Assembly: GCF_900113705.1 (NCBI RefSeq)
Contig: NZ_FOQI01000001.1
Span: 558,001-622,000, forward strand
Direction: 5' to 3'
From: Collimonas sp. OK307
Lineage (GTDB): Bacteria; Pseudomonadota; Gammaproteobacteria; Burkholderiales; Burkholderiaceae_D
DNA length: 64,000 bases
Notes under the pieces: model-generated
The model's input: only the letters and a program-made list of their open reading frames with translations
Told to the model about the DNA's origin: nothing
Databases searched by the model: none
Shown: piece by piece, positions 37,166 to 45,486 of the stretch
Layout: the number at the start of each line of letters is the position of its first letter
Numbering within the stretch: position 1 is the first letter of the stretch
Made by a program: the position numbers and the translations under genes

Positions 37166-38571
37166 AGCTGTGGGCGCCGCGCTCGCTTACCATGCGCCTG
37201 GCGCTGTTGTTCGCACTGGCGACCTTGCTCACGTTTACGCTGGTCGGCAGCTATCTCTACTATTCGCTGGCACGTCAGCTGGAAAACCACGATGACCAGG
37301 AGTTAACCGGCAAAGTCACGCTGATGCGGCATCTGGCGGCCAAGGCCAAATCGATACAGGCAATTCGCGATGATCCTCACTCGTTCATGGACGCAACGCT
37401 TGGCCATGACGATCTGCTGCTGATACTGCGCAGCGCAGATGGTGCGCAACTGCTGAACACCAGGCCTGACGCCGGCAGCCTGCCGGCCCTGCCGCTGGCC
37501 GCCGTCGGCCAGATGCCGGATCAAAAATCGCGACAGAACCTGCGTACCTCAGGCGGCTTGCCGGTGCGCGCCACGGCACTCTGGGCCAACGTCGACCGCA
37601 CCGGTGAAAAAATCCAGATCGTCGTCGCCCACAATATCAGCGGCAGCCTGGCGATGTTGGCCAGCTACCGCATGCAGATACTCGGTGCGGCATTGTCAGG
37701 CGCGATCCTGGCAGCCTTGTTAGGCTACGCACTGGTCAGGCGCGGCTTGCGCCCTACCCGCCTGATCGCGCAACAGGCGCATTCAATCACCGCGCAACAC
37801 CTCGACCGCGGGCTGGATGTCGCCAGCGCCCCGCATGAATTACAACAATTGGTGGTGGCCTTCAATAGCATGCTGGACCGCCTGCACGACAGTTTCCAGC
37901 GGCTGTCGCAATTTTCTGCCGACCTGGCGCACGACTTGCGCACGCCAATCAATAACCTGATGGTGCAAACCCAGGTGGCGCTGGCACAACCGCGCCTGCC
38001 GGAAGAGTACCAGGGACTGCTGGTATCCAATGTGGAAGAATATGAGAGGCTGTCGCGCATGCTGGATAACATGCTGTTCCTGGCGCGCGCCGACCATGCC
38101 CATGTTGCCGTCGCCTTCGAGCAGCTCGACTGTCGCCTGGAATTGCAACGTATTGCCGACTATTTTGAAGGGGTGGCCGAGGATAGTGGCGTGCGTCTGA
38201 GCATCGCGGCATCCGGTAGCGTGCGTGCCGACCCGATGTTGCTTCGGCGCGCGATCAGCAACCTGGTCGCCAACGCAATCCGCTACACGGCCTCCGGCCA
38301 TTCAATCCGGCTGGAAGCGAAACAGGTGGATCGAACGACCGTGATTACGGTCGGCAATCCGGGCCCGCAGATAGCGGACTCGGCCATTCCAAGACTGTTT
38401 GACCGCTTCTACCGAGTCGACCCGGCCCGCAGCGACTCAGCCTCGTCGACTGGACTTGGCCTGGCCATCGTGCAATCTATCATGAAACTGCATGGCGGCC
38501 GGGTTGAGCTGAGCCGCAGCGCAGATCAGATGACCGTATTTACGCTGCACTTCCCGCACGCTGAAAAATAA
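37162..38571 (+). CDS. czcS: Heavy-metal sensor histidine kinase (CzcS/CusS type)
   Basis: This 469-residue membrane sensor kinase has TM1 at about 11-34, a periplasmic domain to about 170, TM2 at about 171-192 and a HAMP domain. The HisKA box [16 protein letters not shown] carries His257. The ATPase domain has [10 protein letters not shown] and [23 protein letters not shown] start overlaps the regulator stop (TTGA) and has GGAGG 7 nt upstream. An ATG ten codons later is the alternative. The periplasmic domain probably binds the metal. Confidence 0.9.
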   Translation: MKLWAPRSLTMRLALLFALATLLTFTLVGSYLYYSLARQLENHDDQELTGKVTLMRHLAAKAKSIQAIRDDPHSFMDATLGHDDLLLILRSADGAQLLNTRPDAGSLPALPLAAVGQMPDQKSRQNLRTSGGLPVRATALWANVDRTGEKIQIVVAHNISGSLAMLASYRMQILGAALSGAILAALLGYALVRRGLRPTRLIAQQAHSITAQHLDRGLDVASAPHELQQLVVAFNSMLDRLHDSFQRLSQFSADLAHDLRTPINNLMVQTQVALAQPRLPEEYQGLLVSNVEEYERLSRMLDNMLFLARADHAHVAVAFEQLDCRLELQRIADYFEGVAEDSGVRLSIAASGSVRADPMLLRRAISNLVANAIRYTASGHSIRLEAKQVDRTTVITVGNPGPQIADSAIPRLFDRFYRVDPARSDSASSTGLGLAIVQSIMKLHGGRVELSRSADQMTVFTLHFPHAEK

Positions 38572-38604
38572 AAAAGCCACGCTTTGCTATTGCGTGGCTT
38601 TTTA
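38569..38604. terminator. Terminator after the sensor kinase gene
   Basis: A 12-bp perfect stem (AAAAAGCCACGC at 38571) with a 9-nt loop is flanked by A-run and T-run. It can work in both directions and also ends the cytochrome transcript from the right. Confidence 0.85.
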
Positions 38605-38640
38605 CGTTATCCGGTGACAGGCTAGCTTACTTGCACAATC

Positions 38641-38994
38641 TTACTTACGCAAAACCAGCGTCGTCGGCAGGCTGTGCAGGTAGGCTGCAATGTCCTGTAC
38701 ATCCTGGTACGACAAGGCCTTGGCCTGGCCACCCATGATTGCATTGCTGCGGCCGTTAGGACCATCGCTGCCGCGCTGATAGGCAATCAAGGCATGCTGC
38801 AGGTAATCTTGCGGCTGGCCGGCCAGCTTCGGATAGCTGGGATCGATCGGGGTATGGAAATCGGCGCCGTGGCAGGATGCGCAGGAATATTTTTTCACAG
38901 CGGCTTCGCCTGCAGCAATATTTCCGGCTGCATGGGCATTCACAAATGCGCCAGTGGAAAGTAGAAACGCCACGCCAGCAAAAATCTTTTTCAT
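38641..38994 (-). CDS. Periplasmic monohaem cytochrome c
   Basis: This 117-residue class I cytochrome c is exported by a signal peptide (cleavage near VNAHA). Haem attaches at CASCH (Cys38, Cys41, His42). The axial Met is probably in NAIMGGQAKAL. The end contains QDIAAYLHSLP, the usual C-terminal helix. It follows a second small cytochrome by 12 bp, and the two resemble the cytochrome pairs found in betaproteobacteria as electron carriers to terminal oxidases. Specific partners are unknown. Confidence 0.9.
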   Translation of the reverse strand: MKKIFAGVAFLLSTGAFVNAHAAGNIAAGEAAVKKYSCASCHGADFHTPIDPSYPKLAGQPQDYLQHALIAYQRGSDGPNGRSNAIMGGQAKALSYQDVQDIAAYLHSLPTTLVLRK

Positions 38995-39006
38995 TGTGTG
39001 GATCCC

Positions 39007-39327
39007 TTATTTCTGCTGCGAATAATATGCTGCAATATCGGCCATGTCCTGCTCGGACAGGCTGGCTGCGATACCGCGCATGGTTGGCATCTTGCGGTCA
39101 CCCTTTTTATAGGCGTTTAGCGCGCTCTCAATATATTTTGCCGACTGGCCACCAAGCATCGGCACTTGATAGACTTCCGGGAAGGTAGCTTTATAGCCGG
39201 GAATGCCATGGCAACCGATACACATCGATACCTTGTTTTCAGCTGCCTTGGCGTTGCCGACCACGTCCGCAGCTGCGGCCAGGTTGGCAAGACTCGCGAG
39301 CGCGAGAAGTGCGATTAGTTTTTTCAT
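39007..39327 (-). CDS. Periplasmic monohaem cytochrome c, second of pair
   Basis: This 106-residue precursor has a signal peptide (LLALASLANLAAAA). A CIGCH haem site sits at Cys36, Cys39, His40. A likely Met ligand is in RKMPTMRGIA, and the C-terminal helix reads DMADIAAYYSQ. It precedes the cytochrome gene at 38641-38994 and shares its fold, so the pair probably arose by duplication. The upstream 468 bp carry no gene. Confidence 0.9.
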   Translation of the reverse strand: MKKLIALLALASLANLAAAADVVGNAKAAENKVSMCIGCHGIPGYKATFPEVYQVPMLGGQSAKYIESALNAYKKGDRKMPTMRGIAASLSEQDMADIAAYYSQQK

Positions 39328-39795
39328 ATTAGCTGGGTAATTTGTAGCGAAACCGGTTTAAGAAACTACGCAAAACCTGTGCTGCGGCCGCAATTCCGGC
39401 ACGATGATGCTCACTGCACTCCTGCACAGCTACGCGTCCCCTGCCGACCCTGCACCGTTCACTACGGTTTTTTGTGGTCCCTTTTACTGCGAACTTGCCG
39501 CGAATATTGCCTTAAATACTGCAAGAAATACAGCTCAGGCAACAGATATATTCTCTATACCTTGCTGCATATACTGCTATATCCACTGCCGCATTTACTA
39601 AAAGGTAGCCCTGCCCGACGCCGACTGCCGCCGCCACCCCACACCAAAACCGGTTAATTTTACCCCAAGAAACATGCACAGTCCACGCCCGCCAATGGCA
39701 AAATCGCAGCCCGCGGCAATCCCGCGACAGTCGTTTACTGCCAGTTGGGTTGGTTTTGCCGACGCTACCCGCTGTGCCAGGGTGCGCCGGCGGCC
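39328..39795. other. Intergenic region between cytochrome and Gcr genes
   Basis: No convincing gene. The middle is AT-rich and unlike its neighbours in composition (about 39500-39600). The palindrome AACCGGTT occurs near each end (39351 and 39648). The cytochrome promoter should lie in the left part, but no clear -10/-35 pair is seen. Confidence 0.55.
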
Positions 39796-42036
39796 TTATC
39801 CGTGCCGCCTGCCAGGCCGGTGTTGCGGCGCGGGAGATGGCTCCGGCGGCAGCACGGGCTCGGCGCGTTCGGAGGCTTCGCCGCTGACGGTATCGGCAGC
39901 ATCCGCCTGCAGCGAGGAGGATTCCGGCGCCGATACCACCGCCCGTTCAGGAAACAGGAAAGAACGCGGTGAGGCGCTGAAACGACGCAATACCGCCCGG
40001 AATACCAGCCGCCTTATACGTGCCGGCACGTTACGCGCACGCAAGGCCAAGGTCAGTGCGCAGGCAAACGACACGCCGACATTCAACACGCCGACACTGA
40101 CAATCCCGGCTATCGCCAGCCAGAATTGCGGCGTTGCCAGCACCTGCCAGCCCAGGCTGCTGGCGGCAGCGGCCAGGGTACCGGTGGCCAACGTCACATG
40201 GCGCACATCCAGCGGCAAACCGAAGAACTGCGCCAGCACCGGCGTCATGCCCAGCAGTAAGCCGAGCGAGACGTTACCGGCAATCTGCGCCACGTTACGA
40301 TCCAGCCAGGCGGCCCAGCGCTCCGCCCGCATCGCTCCCAGCACGAATACCAGGCGCCGCTGATGAGTCAGCGCTTCGCGCAGGCGGCGCAGGGCAAACC
40401 AGTTATCGGCAAAACCCGATACCAGGCTCGACAACCATAGCAGTATCCCGGTGAAAGCCGCAAACAATGGCGTCGGGCCGATGACGGACAGGCTGTGCAA
40501 GCTGGCGCTGGCATGCTCCGCCGTCATCATGGGGGCGTCGGTAGTCAGCCGGATGAGGCCGGAAATCAATAGCATGACAGGGATCACCCCCATCAGATTG
40601 CCGAACACGGCAGCGGCTTGCGAGCGCAACAACAAGGCGATTTCACTCAGCAGCGCGCGCAAACCTTCTACCGTATGCAGTTGCCCCATCTTCGAGGCAA
40701 GCACCGGCGCCGTCACCGCCGGCTGTTTGGTGGCCAGTACGCCACCCACGGCAGAAATTAGCATGAAACTGGCGGCATAATTCAGGGACGCGAATATCCC
40801 CTCAAAAAAACGCGCCGCACCGACCGACGAGAGCAGCGATTTTCCGAGCACGGTAAACGCCGTAATGACGCCGCCGCGACCTGCGGCCTTGAGCATGGCC
40901 CGGTATTCCTTGTTATCGCGTGCAATGTAGTGCTCGCCATGATCGGCATTGCGCTCGACCATCTTGCGCGCCAGCAGGGAGAAACTGCGTTGTATCAATC
41001 CGCGTGCCGAGGAGCGCTGATGATGCGCGGCGATCAAATCCCCGAGCAGAGCCTGGATCTGGCCGGCGCCCGGCTCTGCGTCCGCGCCTGAGTTCGATTC
41101 TGCAACCCGGCCCTCCGTGCCGTAAATCGCTGAGCGCAGATCGGTCAGCAACGCCATCCGCGTCAGCTGCGCACGCATGCGCTCGACCCGGTAGACCAGA
41201 CTGACCGACACACCATGCTCGTCAAGGTGGGCGTAAATCCTGTCGGTCTGCGCCTGGCAGACGGCAATCAGCATACGCACACTACGCAAGGCGGCCTCGT
41301 CCCTTGGAGTGACGTATAAATAGGTTTCCAGTTCGCGCCGCAAGACCATGAACGGGGTTGCCTGCAGCGGCATCTTGGGGTCCAGCTTCTGGCGGAAAGC
41401 CTTGCTGATGCCGTCCGCCAGGATCATTGCGGCGAGATAGATCAACGCCTCGTCGATCTGTTGCTGATAGCTGTGGGCGATACCGTCATCGGCGATCAGT
41501 TTCCAGATCTTCGCCACACTTTGCGTATCCAGCGCCAGCAGCCAGTCGGCATCTTCCGCGGTAGGAAACAAGGCGGTAAACAAGGACGACAGGTCCGCCT
41601 CGAACGGCGGTTTCGGCAGCACCAGCTTGATGGCATGTTCCGTCAGCTCGCTGAAGAACGCCGGTTCATTCGGCAAGCCGGTGGCGCAAAAAAGCTCCGG
41701 TCCGGCGGCTTCGCGCAGGGTTTTCTGCAACGTGGCCTGCACTACCCGGCGGACGTCGCGGTTAGTGTCCAGCCATTCCAGCAAAAAAGCCAGGCGCTGC
41801 TGCTTGACCCGCAGGCGGGCGTCGTCGTCGAGCATGGATACGGTGGGGACATGGCGCAGCCATTGGACAATATCGATAATCCAGTTAGCGCGTTCTTGCC
41901 AGGAATAAAAAGGATTGGCGCGGCGCATCAAAGCGTCGACTTGCGTGGCGTACTGCCGGCTATCGGTTTGCAGGTGCCGCTCGCCATGTCGAAACCGGCG
42001 CCACATTACCCGCAAGCGGAGAAACAGAATTTTCAT
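39796..42036 (-). CDS. Gcr-family (so-called site-specific recombinase) membrane protein
   Basis: This 746-residue protein matches the family labelled 'site-specific recombinase Gcr' in betaproteobacteria. The N-terminal half is soluble and helical (about 1-370). The C-terminal half has about six or seven membrane segments (for example AASFMLISAVGGVLA, NLMGVIPVMLLISGLI, FAAFTGILLWLSSLVSGF and FWLAIAGIVSVGVLNVGVSF). The tail of about 60 residues is Ser/Glu/Pro-rich. I see no tyrosine- or serine-recombinase motif. A membrane function is more believable than recombination. It stands alone, divergent from the MoxR gene. Confidence 0.8.
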   Translation of the reverse strand: MKILFLRLRVMWRRFRHGERHLQTDSRQYATQVDALMRRANPFYSWQERANWIIDIVQWLRHVPTVSMLDDDARLRVKQQRLAFLLEWLDTNRDVRRVVQATLQKTLREAAGPELFCATGLPNEPAFFSELTEHAIKLVLPKPPFEADLSSLFTALFPTAEDADWLLALDTQSVAKIWKLIADDGIAHSYQQQIDEALIYLAAMILADGISKAFRQKLDPKMPLQATPFMVLRRELETYLYVTPRDEAALRSVRMLIAVCQAQTDRIYAHLDEHGVSVSLVYRVERMRAQLTRMALLTDLRSAIYGTEGRVAESNSGADAEPGAGQIQALLGDLIAAHHQRSSARGLIQRSFSLLARKMVERNADHGEHYIARDNKEYRAMLKAAGRGGVITAFTVLGKSLLSSVGAARFFEGIFASLNYAASFMLISAVGGVLATKQPAVTAPVLASKMGQLHTVEGLRALLSEIALLLRSQAAAVFGNLMGVIPVMLLISGLIRLTTDAPMMTAEHASASLHSLSVIGPTPLFAAFTGILLWLSSLVSGFADNWFALRRLREALTHQRRLVFVLGAMRAERWAAWLDRNVAQIAGNVSLGLLLGMTPVLAQFFGLPLDVRHVTLATGTLAAAASSLGWQVLATPQFWLAIAGIVSVGVLNVGVSFACALTLALRARNVPARIRRLVFRAVLRRFSASPRSFLFPERAVVSAPESSSLQADAADTVSGEASERAEPVLPPEPSPAPQHRPGRRHG

Positions 42037-42172
42037 TGGCTATCTTTATAACAGTGAGGATGTGGTCGTCTGATCATCAAGACAACCCTTCTGAGTTTGG
42101 GCCAGCCAATCGGCCATCTCGTTTATACTCGGACTTACTTACTTCCTAATTGCTTCCTCATCACTAACGACA

Positions 42173-43027
42173 ATGCGACCAGAGACACGTTTTGAAAGTT
42201 CCCCCGGCTACGTCGCCACCGACGACCTGAAACTAGCCGTCAATGCTGCACTGACATTGCAAAGACCACTATTGATCAAGGGTGAGCCGGGCACCGGCAA
42301 GACCATGCTGGCGGAAGAAGTGGCTGCCGCTCTGAACATGCCGTTGCTGCAATGGCATATCAAATCGACCACAAAAGCCCAGCAAGGCTTGTACGAATAC
42401 GATGCCGTATCGCGCCTGCGGGATTCGCAACTGGGAGACGCCAGGGTCAAGGACATTCACAACTACATTGTCAAAGGCGTCTTGTGGCAAGCATTTAACG
42501 CAGACGAACAAGTGGTGTTGCTGATTGATGAGATCGACAAAGCAGACATTGAGTTCCCCAACGATTTGCTGCGCGAACTCGACCGCATGGAATTTTACGT
42601 TTATGAAACACGCGAAATGGTGCGTGCCAAGCACCGTCCGCTGGTCATCATCACCTCGAATAACGAGAAAGAATTGCCGGACGCCTTCCTGCGGCGCTGC
42701 TTCTTCCATTACATCAAGTTTCCGGACAAGGCGACCATGCAGGATATCGTCAACGTCCATTTCCCGAATCTAAAAAAAGACATGCTGGCGCAGGCGCTGG
42801 AAACTTTCTACCAGGTACGCGACGTGGCGGGATTGAAAAAGAAACCGTCAACCTCGGAACTGCTGGACTGGCTTAAGCTGTTGCTGGCAGAAGACATCCC
42901 GCCGGAAGCCCTGCACAGCAGCGACGCCAAGGCCGTGGTGCCGCCGCTGCATGGCGCCTTGCTGAAGAACGAGCAAGATGTGCACCTGTTTGAACGCCTG
43001 GTGTTCATGGCCAGAAAAAATAGATAA
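42173..43027 (+). CDS. MoxR-family AAA+ ATPase
   Basis: This 284-residue AAA+ ATPase has Walker A GEPGTGKT at 37-44, Walker B VVLLIDEIDKAD, sensor 1 in LVIITSNNEKELPDAFLRR with the arginine finger, and a C-terminal lid domain (PSTSELLDWLKLLLAED). MoxR proteins act as chaperones that load metals or assemble complexes, usually with a VWA-domain partner. The VWA gene follows after 21 bp, so the pair is an operon of the CoxD-CoxE or RavA-ViaA kind. No carbon-monoxide dehydrogenase or methanol dehydrogenase genes lie nearby, so the client is unknown. Confidence 0.93.
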   Translation: MRPETRFESSPGYVATDDLKLAVNAALTLQRPLLIKGEPGTGKTMLAEEVAAALNMPLLQWHIKSTTKAQQGLYEYDAVSRLRDSQLGDARVKDIHNYIVKGVLWQAFNADEQVVLLIDEIDKADIEFPNDLLRELDRMEFYVYETREMVRAKHRPLVIITSNNEKELPDAFLRRCFFHYIKFPDKATMQDIVNVHFPNLKKDMLAQALETFYQVRDVAGLKKKPSTSELLDWLKLLLAEDIPPEALHSSDAKAVVPPLHGALLKNEQDVHLFERLVFMARKNR

Positions 43028-43048
43028 CGGTTATAAGCAAAGCACGCC

Positions 43049-44218
43049 ATGCTGATTGATTTCTTCTTCACCTTGAAAGACGCCAAGATCCCGGTGTCGA
43101 TCAAGGAATTCCTGATTCTGCTGGAGGCGTTGCAGCGCAACGTCATTACGCCTACGCTCGATAATTTTTATTATCTGGCGCGCACCACGCTGGTAAAGGA
43201 TGAGGCCCATTTCGATAAATTCGACCAGGCTTTCGGGCGGTACTTCAAAGGCATCCAGACGGTGTTCGAGAAAAACGCAGAGATCCCGCTGGAATGGCTG
43301 ATGCAGCGCATCAAACGCGAATTGACGCCGGAGCAACAGGCCCAGCTGGAGAAATTCGGCTACGACAAACTGATGGACCGCCTGCAAGAACTGCTTAAAG
43401 AACAGAAAGAGCGGCACGAAGGAGGCAGCAAATGGATCGGCACCGGCGGCACTTCACCGTTCGGCCATGGCGGCACCAATCCCGAAGGCATCCGCATTGG
43501 CGGCAGCGGTGGTAATCGCACTGCCGTCAAAGTCTGGGATGCGCGCGCTTACCGCGATTACGATGACGACCTCGAACTGGGCACTCGCAACATCAAGATT
43601 GCCCTGCGGCGATTGCGCAAATTCGCGCGCGAAGGTCTGGCGGAAGAGTTGGCGCTGGACGACACCATACGCGCCACCGCCAACAATGCCGGCTACCTCG
43701 ACATTAAGATGCGGCCCGAGCGCAAGAACAATATCAAGGTGTTGATGCTGCTGGATGTCGGCGGCACCATGGACGATCATATTGCCCGCACCGAAGAATT
43801 ATTTTCTGCCGCCAAGACCGAATTCAAGAACATGGAGTTCTTTTATTTTCACAATTGCGTCTACGATTACGTCTGGAAGAATAATCAGCGCCGCCATGCC
43901 GAGCGCTTCCCGACCTGGGATATCTTGCGCAAGTACACGCCGGACACCAAACTGATCTTCGTCGGCGACGCCACCATGAGCCCTTATGAAATCCTGCAAC
44001 CTGGCGGCTCCGTCGAGTACAACAACGAAGAAGCCGGCGCCGAATGGCTGCAGCGCTTCACCAAGGCTTTTCCCAAGTTCATCTGGCTCAATCCTGAGCC
44101 GGAAGGCTTGTGGCAATATCGCCAATCGGTAGAAGTGATCCGCCAGTTGATGAGCAACCGCATGTTTCCGGTGACCATGGATGGCCTGGAACGCGGCATG
44201 CGCCTGTTAAGCAAATAA
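43049..44218 (+). CDS. CoxE-like VWA-domain protein, MoxR partner
   Basis: This 389-residue protein has a helical N-terminal domain (about 1-125, MLIDFFFTLKDAKIPVSIKE). A Gly/Thr-rich linker (TGGTSPFGHGGTNPEG) follows, then a VWA domain from about 225. The metal-ion-dependent adhesion site reads LLDVGGTMDD, in which the usual DxSxS is changed to DxGxT, so metal binding may be altered. A second conserved stretch is FVGDATMSPYEI. It is the obligate-type partner of the MoxR ATPase directly upstream and probably binds the client protein. Confidence 0.9.
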   Translation: MLIDFFFTLKDAKIPVSIKEFLILLEALQRNVITPTLDNFYYLARTTLVKDEAHFDKFDQAFGRYFKGIQTVFEKNAEIPLEWLMQRIKRELTPEQQAQLEKFGYDKLMDRLQELLKEQKERHEGGSKWIGTGGTSPFGHGGTNPEGIRIGGSGGNRTAVKVWDARAYRDYDDDLELGTRNIKIALRRLRKFAREGLAEELALDDTIRATANNAGYLDIKMRPERKNNIKVLMLLDVGGTMDDHIARTEELFSAAKTEFKNMEFFYFHNCVYDYVWKNNQRRHAERFPTWDILRKYTPDTKLIFVGDATMSPYEILQPGGSVEYNNEEAGAEWLQRFTKAFPKFIWLNPEPEGLWQYRQSVEVIRQLMSNRMFPVTMDGLERGMRLLSK

Positions 44219-44303
44219 GCGCCAAACAGTCGGCAAACTGCGGGCAAATAAAGCCGATACCGAATGGCGATTGGCGATTGGCAGCCCTGCGGTTTACGTG
44301 TTT

Positions 44304-45143
44304 TTAACGGCGCAACGACAAGAATTTCCCCAGTGCCAGCAATATCTGCTGCTGGTCCAGGTGCCGGCTCAGGAAACCGTCGCATTCAACCTGCCGCGCC
44401 CGCACATGATCGTAGGCGAAGTCTTTATCGATCAGGAAAATAACTGCAATCCTGGTGCTGTCATGCTGTTGCTTGATGGTGCTGCACAAATCATAGGGAT
44501 CAAACTGCGTCAGCTTTGGATTGATCAACACTACCGAGATGCTCAGCTGCGTATATACCTCGGCAGCTGCCTCGGGAGTGCCAACCCACTCAACCGGCAC
44601 TACGTGATGCGCCATGGTAATTGCCAGATCGTCGCGAAACGTCGATTGCTCGTCAATCACAAGGATCCGGTCGGCCTGCGGCGATTTGCTGCGCATGCGC
44701 TCATATTCAAGCGGGTCGGTCAAATCCAGGTCGAGACGTTCGCGCCGGCGACGATCCGGCACATTATTGATCAATGCGTCGTCAGCGGAATTTTGCTTGG
44801 CCAGCATGATCAGACGCCGCTCAATCAAGGTATCCAGCGCGCCGAACAATTTCAGCCAGCGTATCGGCCTCTCGACAGTGGCAAACGGCAGTTCCACATG
44901 GGGTGCGCCAACCAGCAAGGCGGGCCGCAGATTATTGGGTTCCATGTCAGCCAGGATCGCCAGGGCTTTCAGGTCGTCGGCGTTCACCAGGTACAGGTCC
45001 GGCTCCTGCAGGCTGTCTTCGGGCAAGCGGTAATATTGTTTCTCGCGGTTTTGCTCGACCGAAAAAGTGGCGTCGAAAATATTGATTTCACGCGCGGAAA
45101 ACCCGATGAACCTGATGCCGAATGGTGCGTTATGTTTTTTCAT
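44304..45143 (-). CDS. Pseudo-receiver protein (degenerate response regulator)
   Basis: This 279-residue protein has a receiver-like domain at about 158-279 (DRILVIDEQSTFRDDLAITM). The acidic pair is kept (IDEQ), but the phosphoacceptor position reads VLINPKL, Asn instead of Asp. The conserved Lys position reads GFLSRHLD, and the Thr/Ser switch is absent. Classical phosphorylation is therefore unlikely. The N-terminal half (DLYLVNADDLKAL, later RPALLVGAPH) has a similar alpha/beta rhythm and may be a second, more eroded receiver. No output domain is recognised. It converges with the MoxR-VWA operon. Confidence 0.75.
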   Translation of the reverse strand: MKKHNAPFGIRFIGFSAREINIFDATFSVEQNREKQYYRLPEDSLQEPDLYLVNADDLKALAILADMEPNNLRPALLVGAPHVELPFATVERPIRWLKLFGALDTLIERRLIMLAKQNSADDALINNVPDRRRRERLDLDLTDPLEYERMRSKSPQADRILVIDEQSTFRDDLAITMAHHVVPVEWVGTPEAAAEVYTQLSISVVLINPKLTQFDPYDLCSTIKQQHDSTRIAVIFLIDKDFAYDHVRARQVECDGFLSRHLDQQQILLALGKFLSLRR

Positions 45144-45486
45144 TTTTTTTATGCCCTCCCTGCTATTCGAACGCTAGCGAAATCATGATAACAGTGTCTT
45201 TATTTAACTTTTGTTTTTATCAATACACTGTGTAAAACAACAACATTTTATTGCCATGCATCAATTAAATAGGCGCTTAATAGACGACTAAATAAGCAAT
45301 TCATCCTGAACGCCTGTGGCTGATATTTCTTTTACCGCATCTTGCCTGCGCAAGCGAACCGCTTTTTCATTAGAATGCGCAAGGATAATAACGAGTAATC
45401 TCTCCCTCAATTGACAATGCGTTGCAAAAGCGTCGCAAATTAGTTTAAAAACCAACAACAATTCACATTTAACTCATCACAACTGA
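45144..45486. other. AT-rich intergenic region before parE
   Basis: No gene is seen. The right part contains a perfect TTGACA at 45411 that could belong to a parE promoter, though the -10 box is weak. ACAGTGT (45189) and ACACTGT (45223) form a 7-bp inverted repeat with a long spacer in the left part, upstream of the pseudo-receiver gene. Confidence 0.5.

Noticed and set aside
39351-39655. Two AACCGGTT palindromes bracketing an intergenic region
   Set aside because: Eight-base palindromes are too short to treat as operators without more copies or conservation.
39796-42036. Reading the Gcr gene as a mobile-element recombinase
   Set aside because: No recombinase catalytic residues, no flanking repeats or integrase-type neighbours, and a membrane-protein profile.
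44263-44280. 7-bp repeats (TGGCGAT twice plus TGGC) after the VWA gene
   Set aside because: Too short and low in copy number to interpret.
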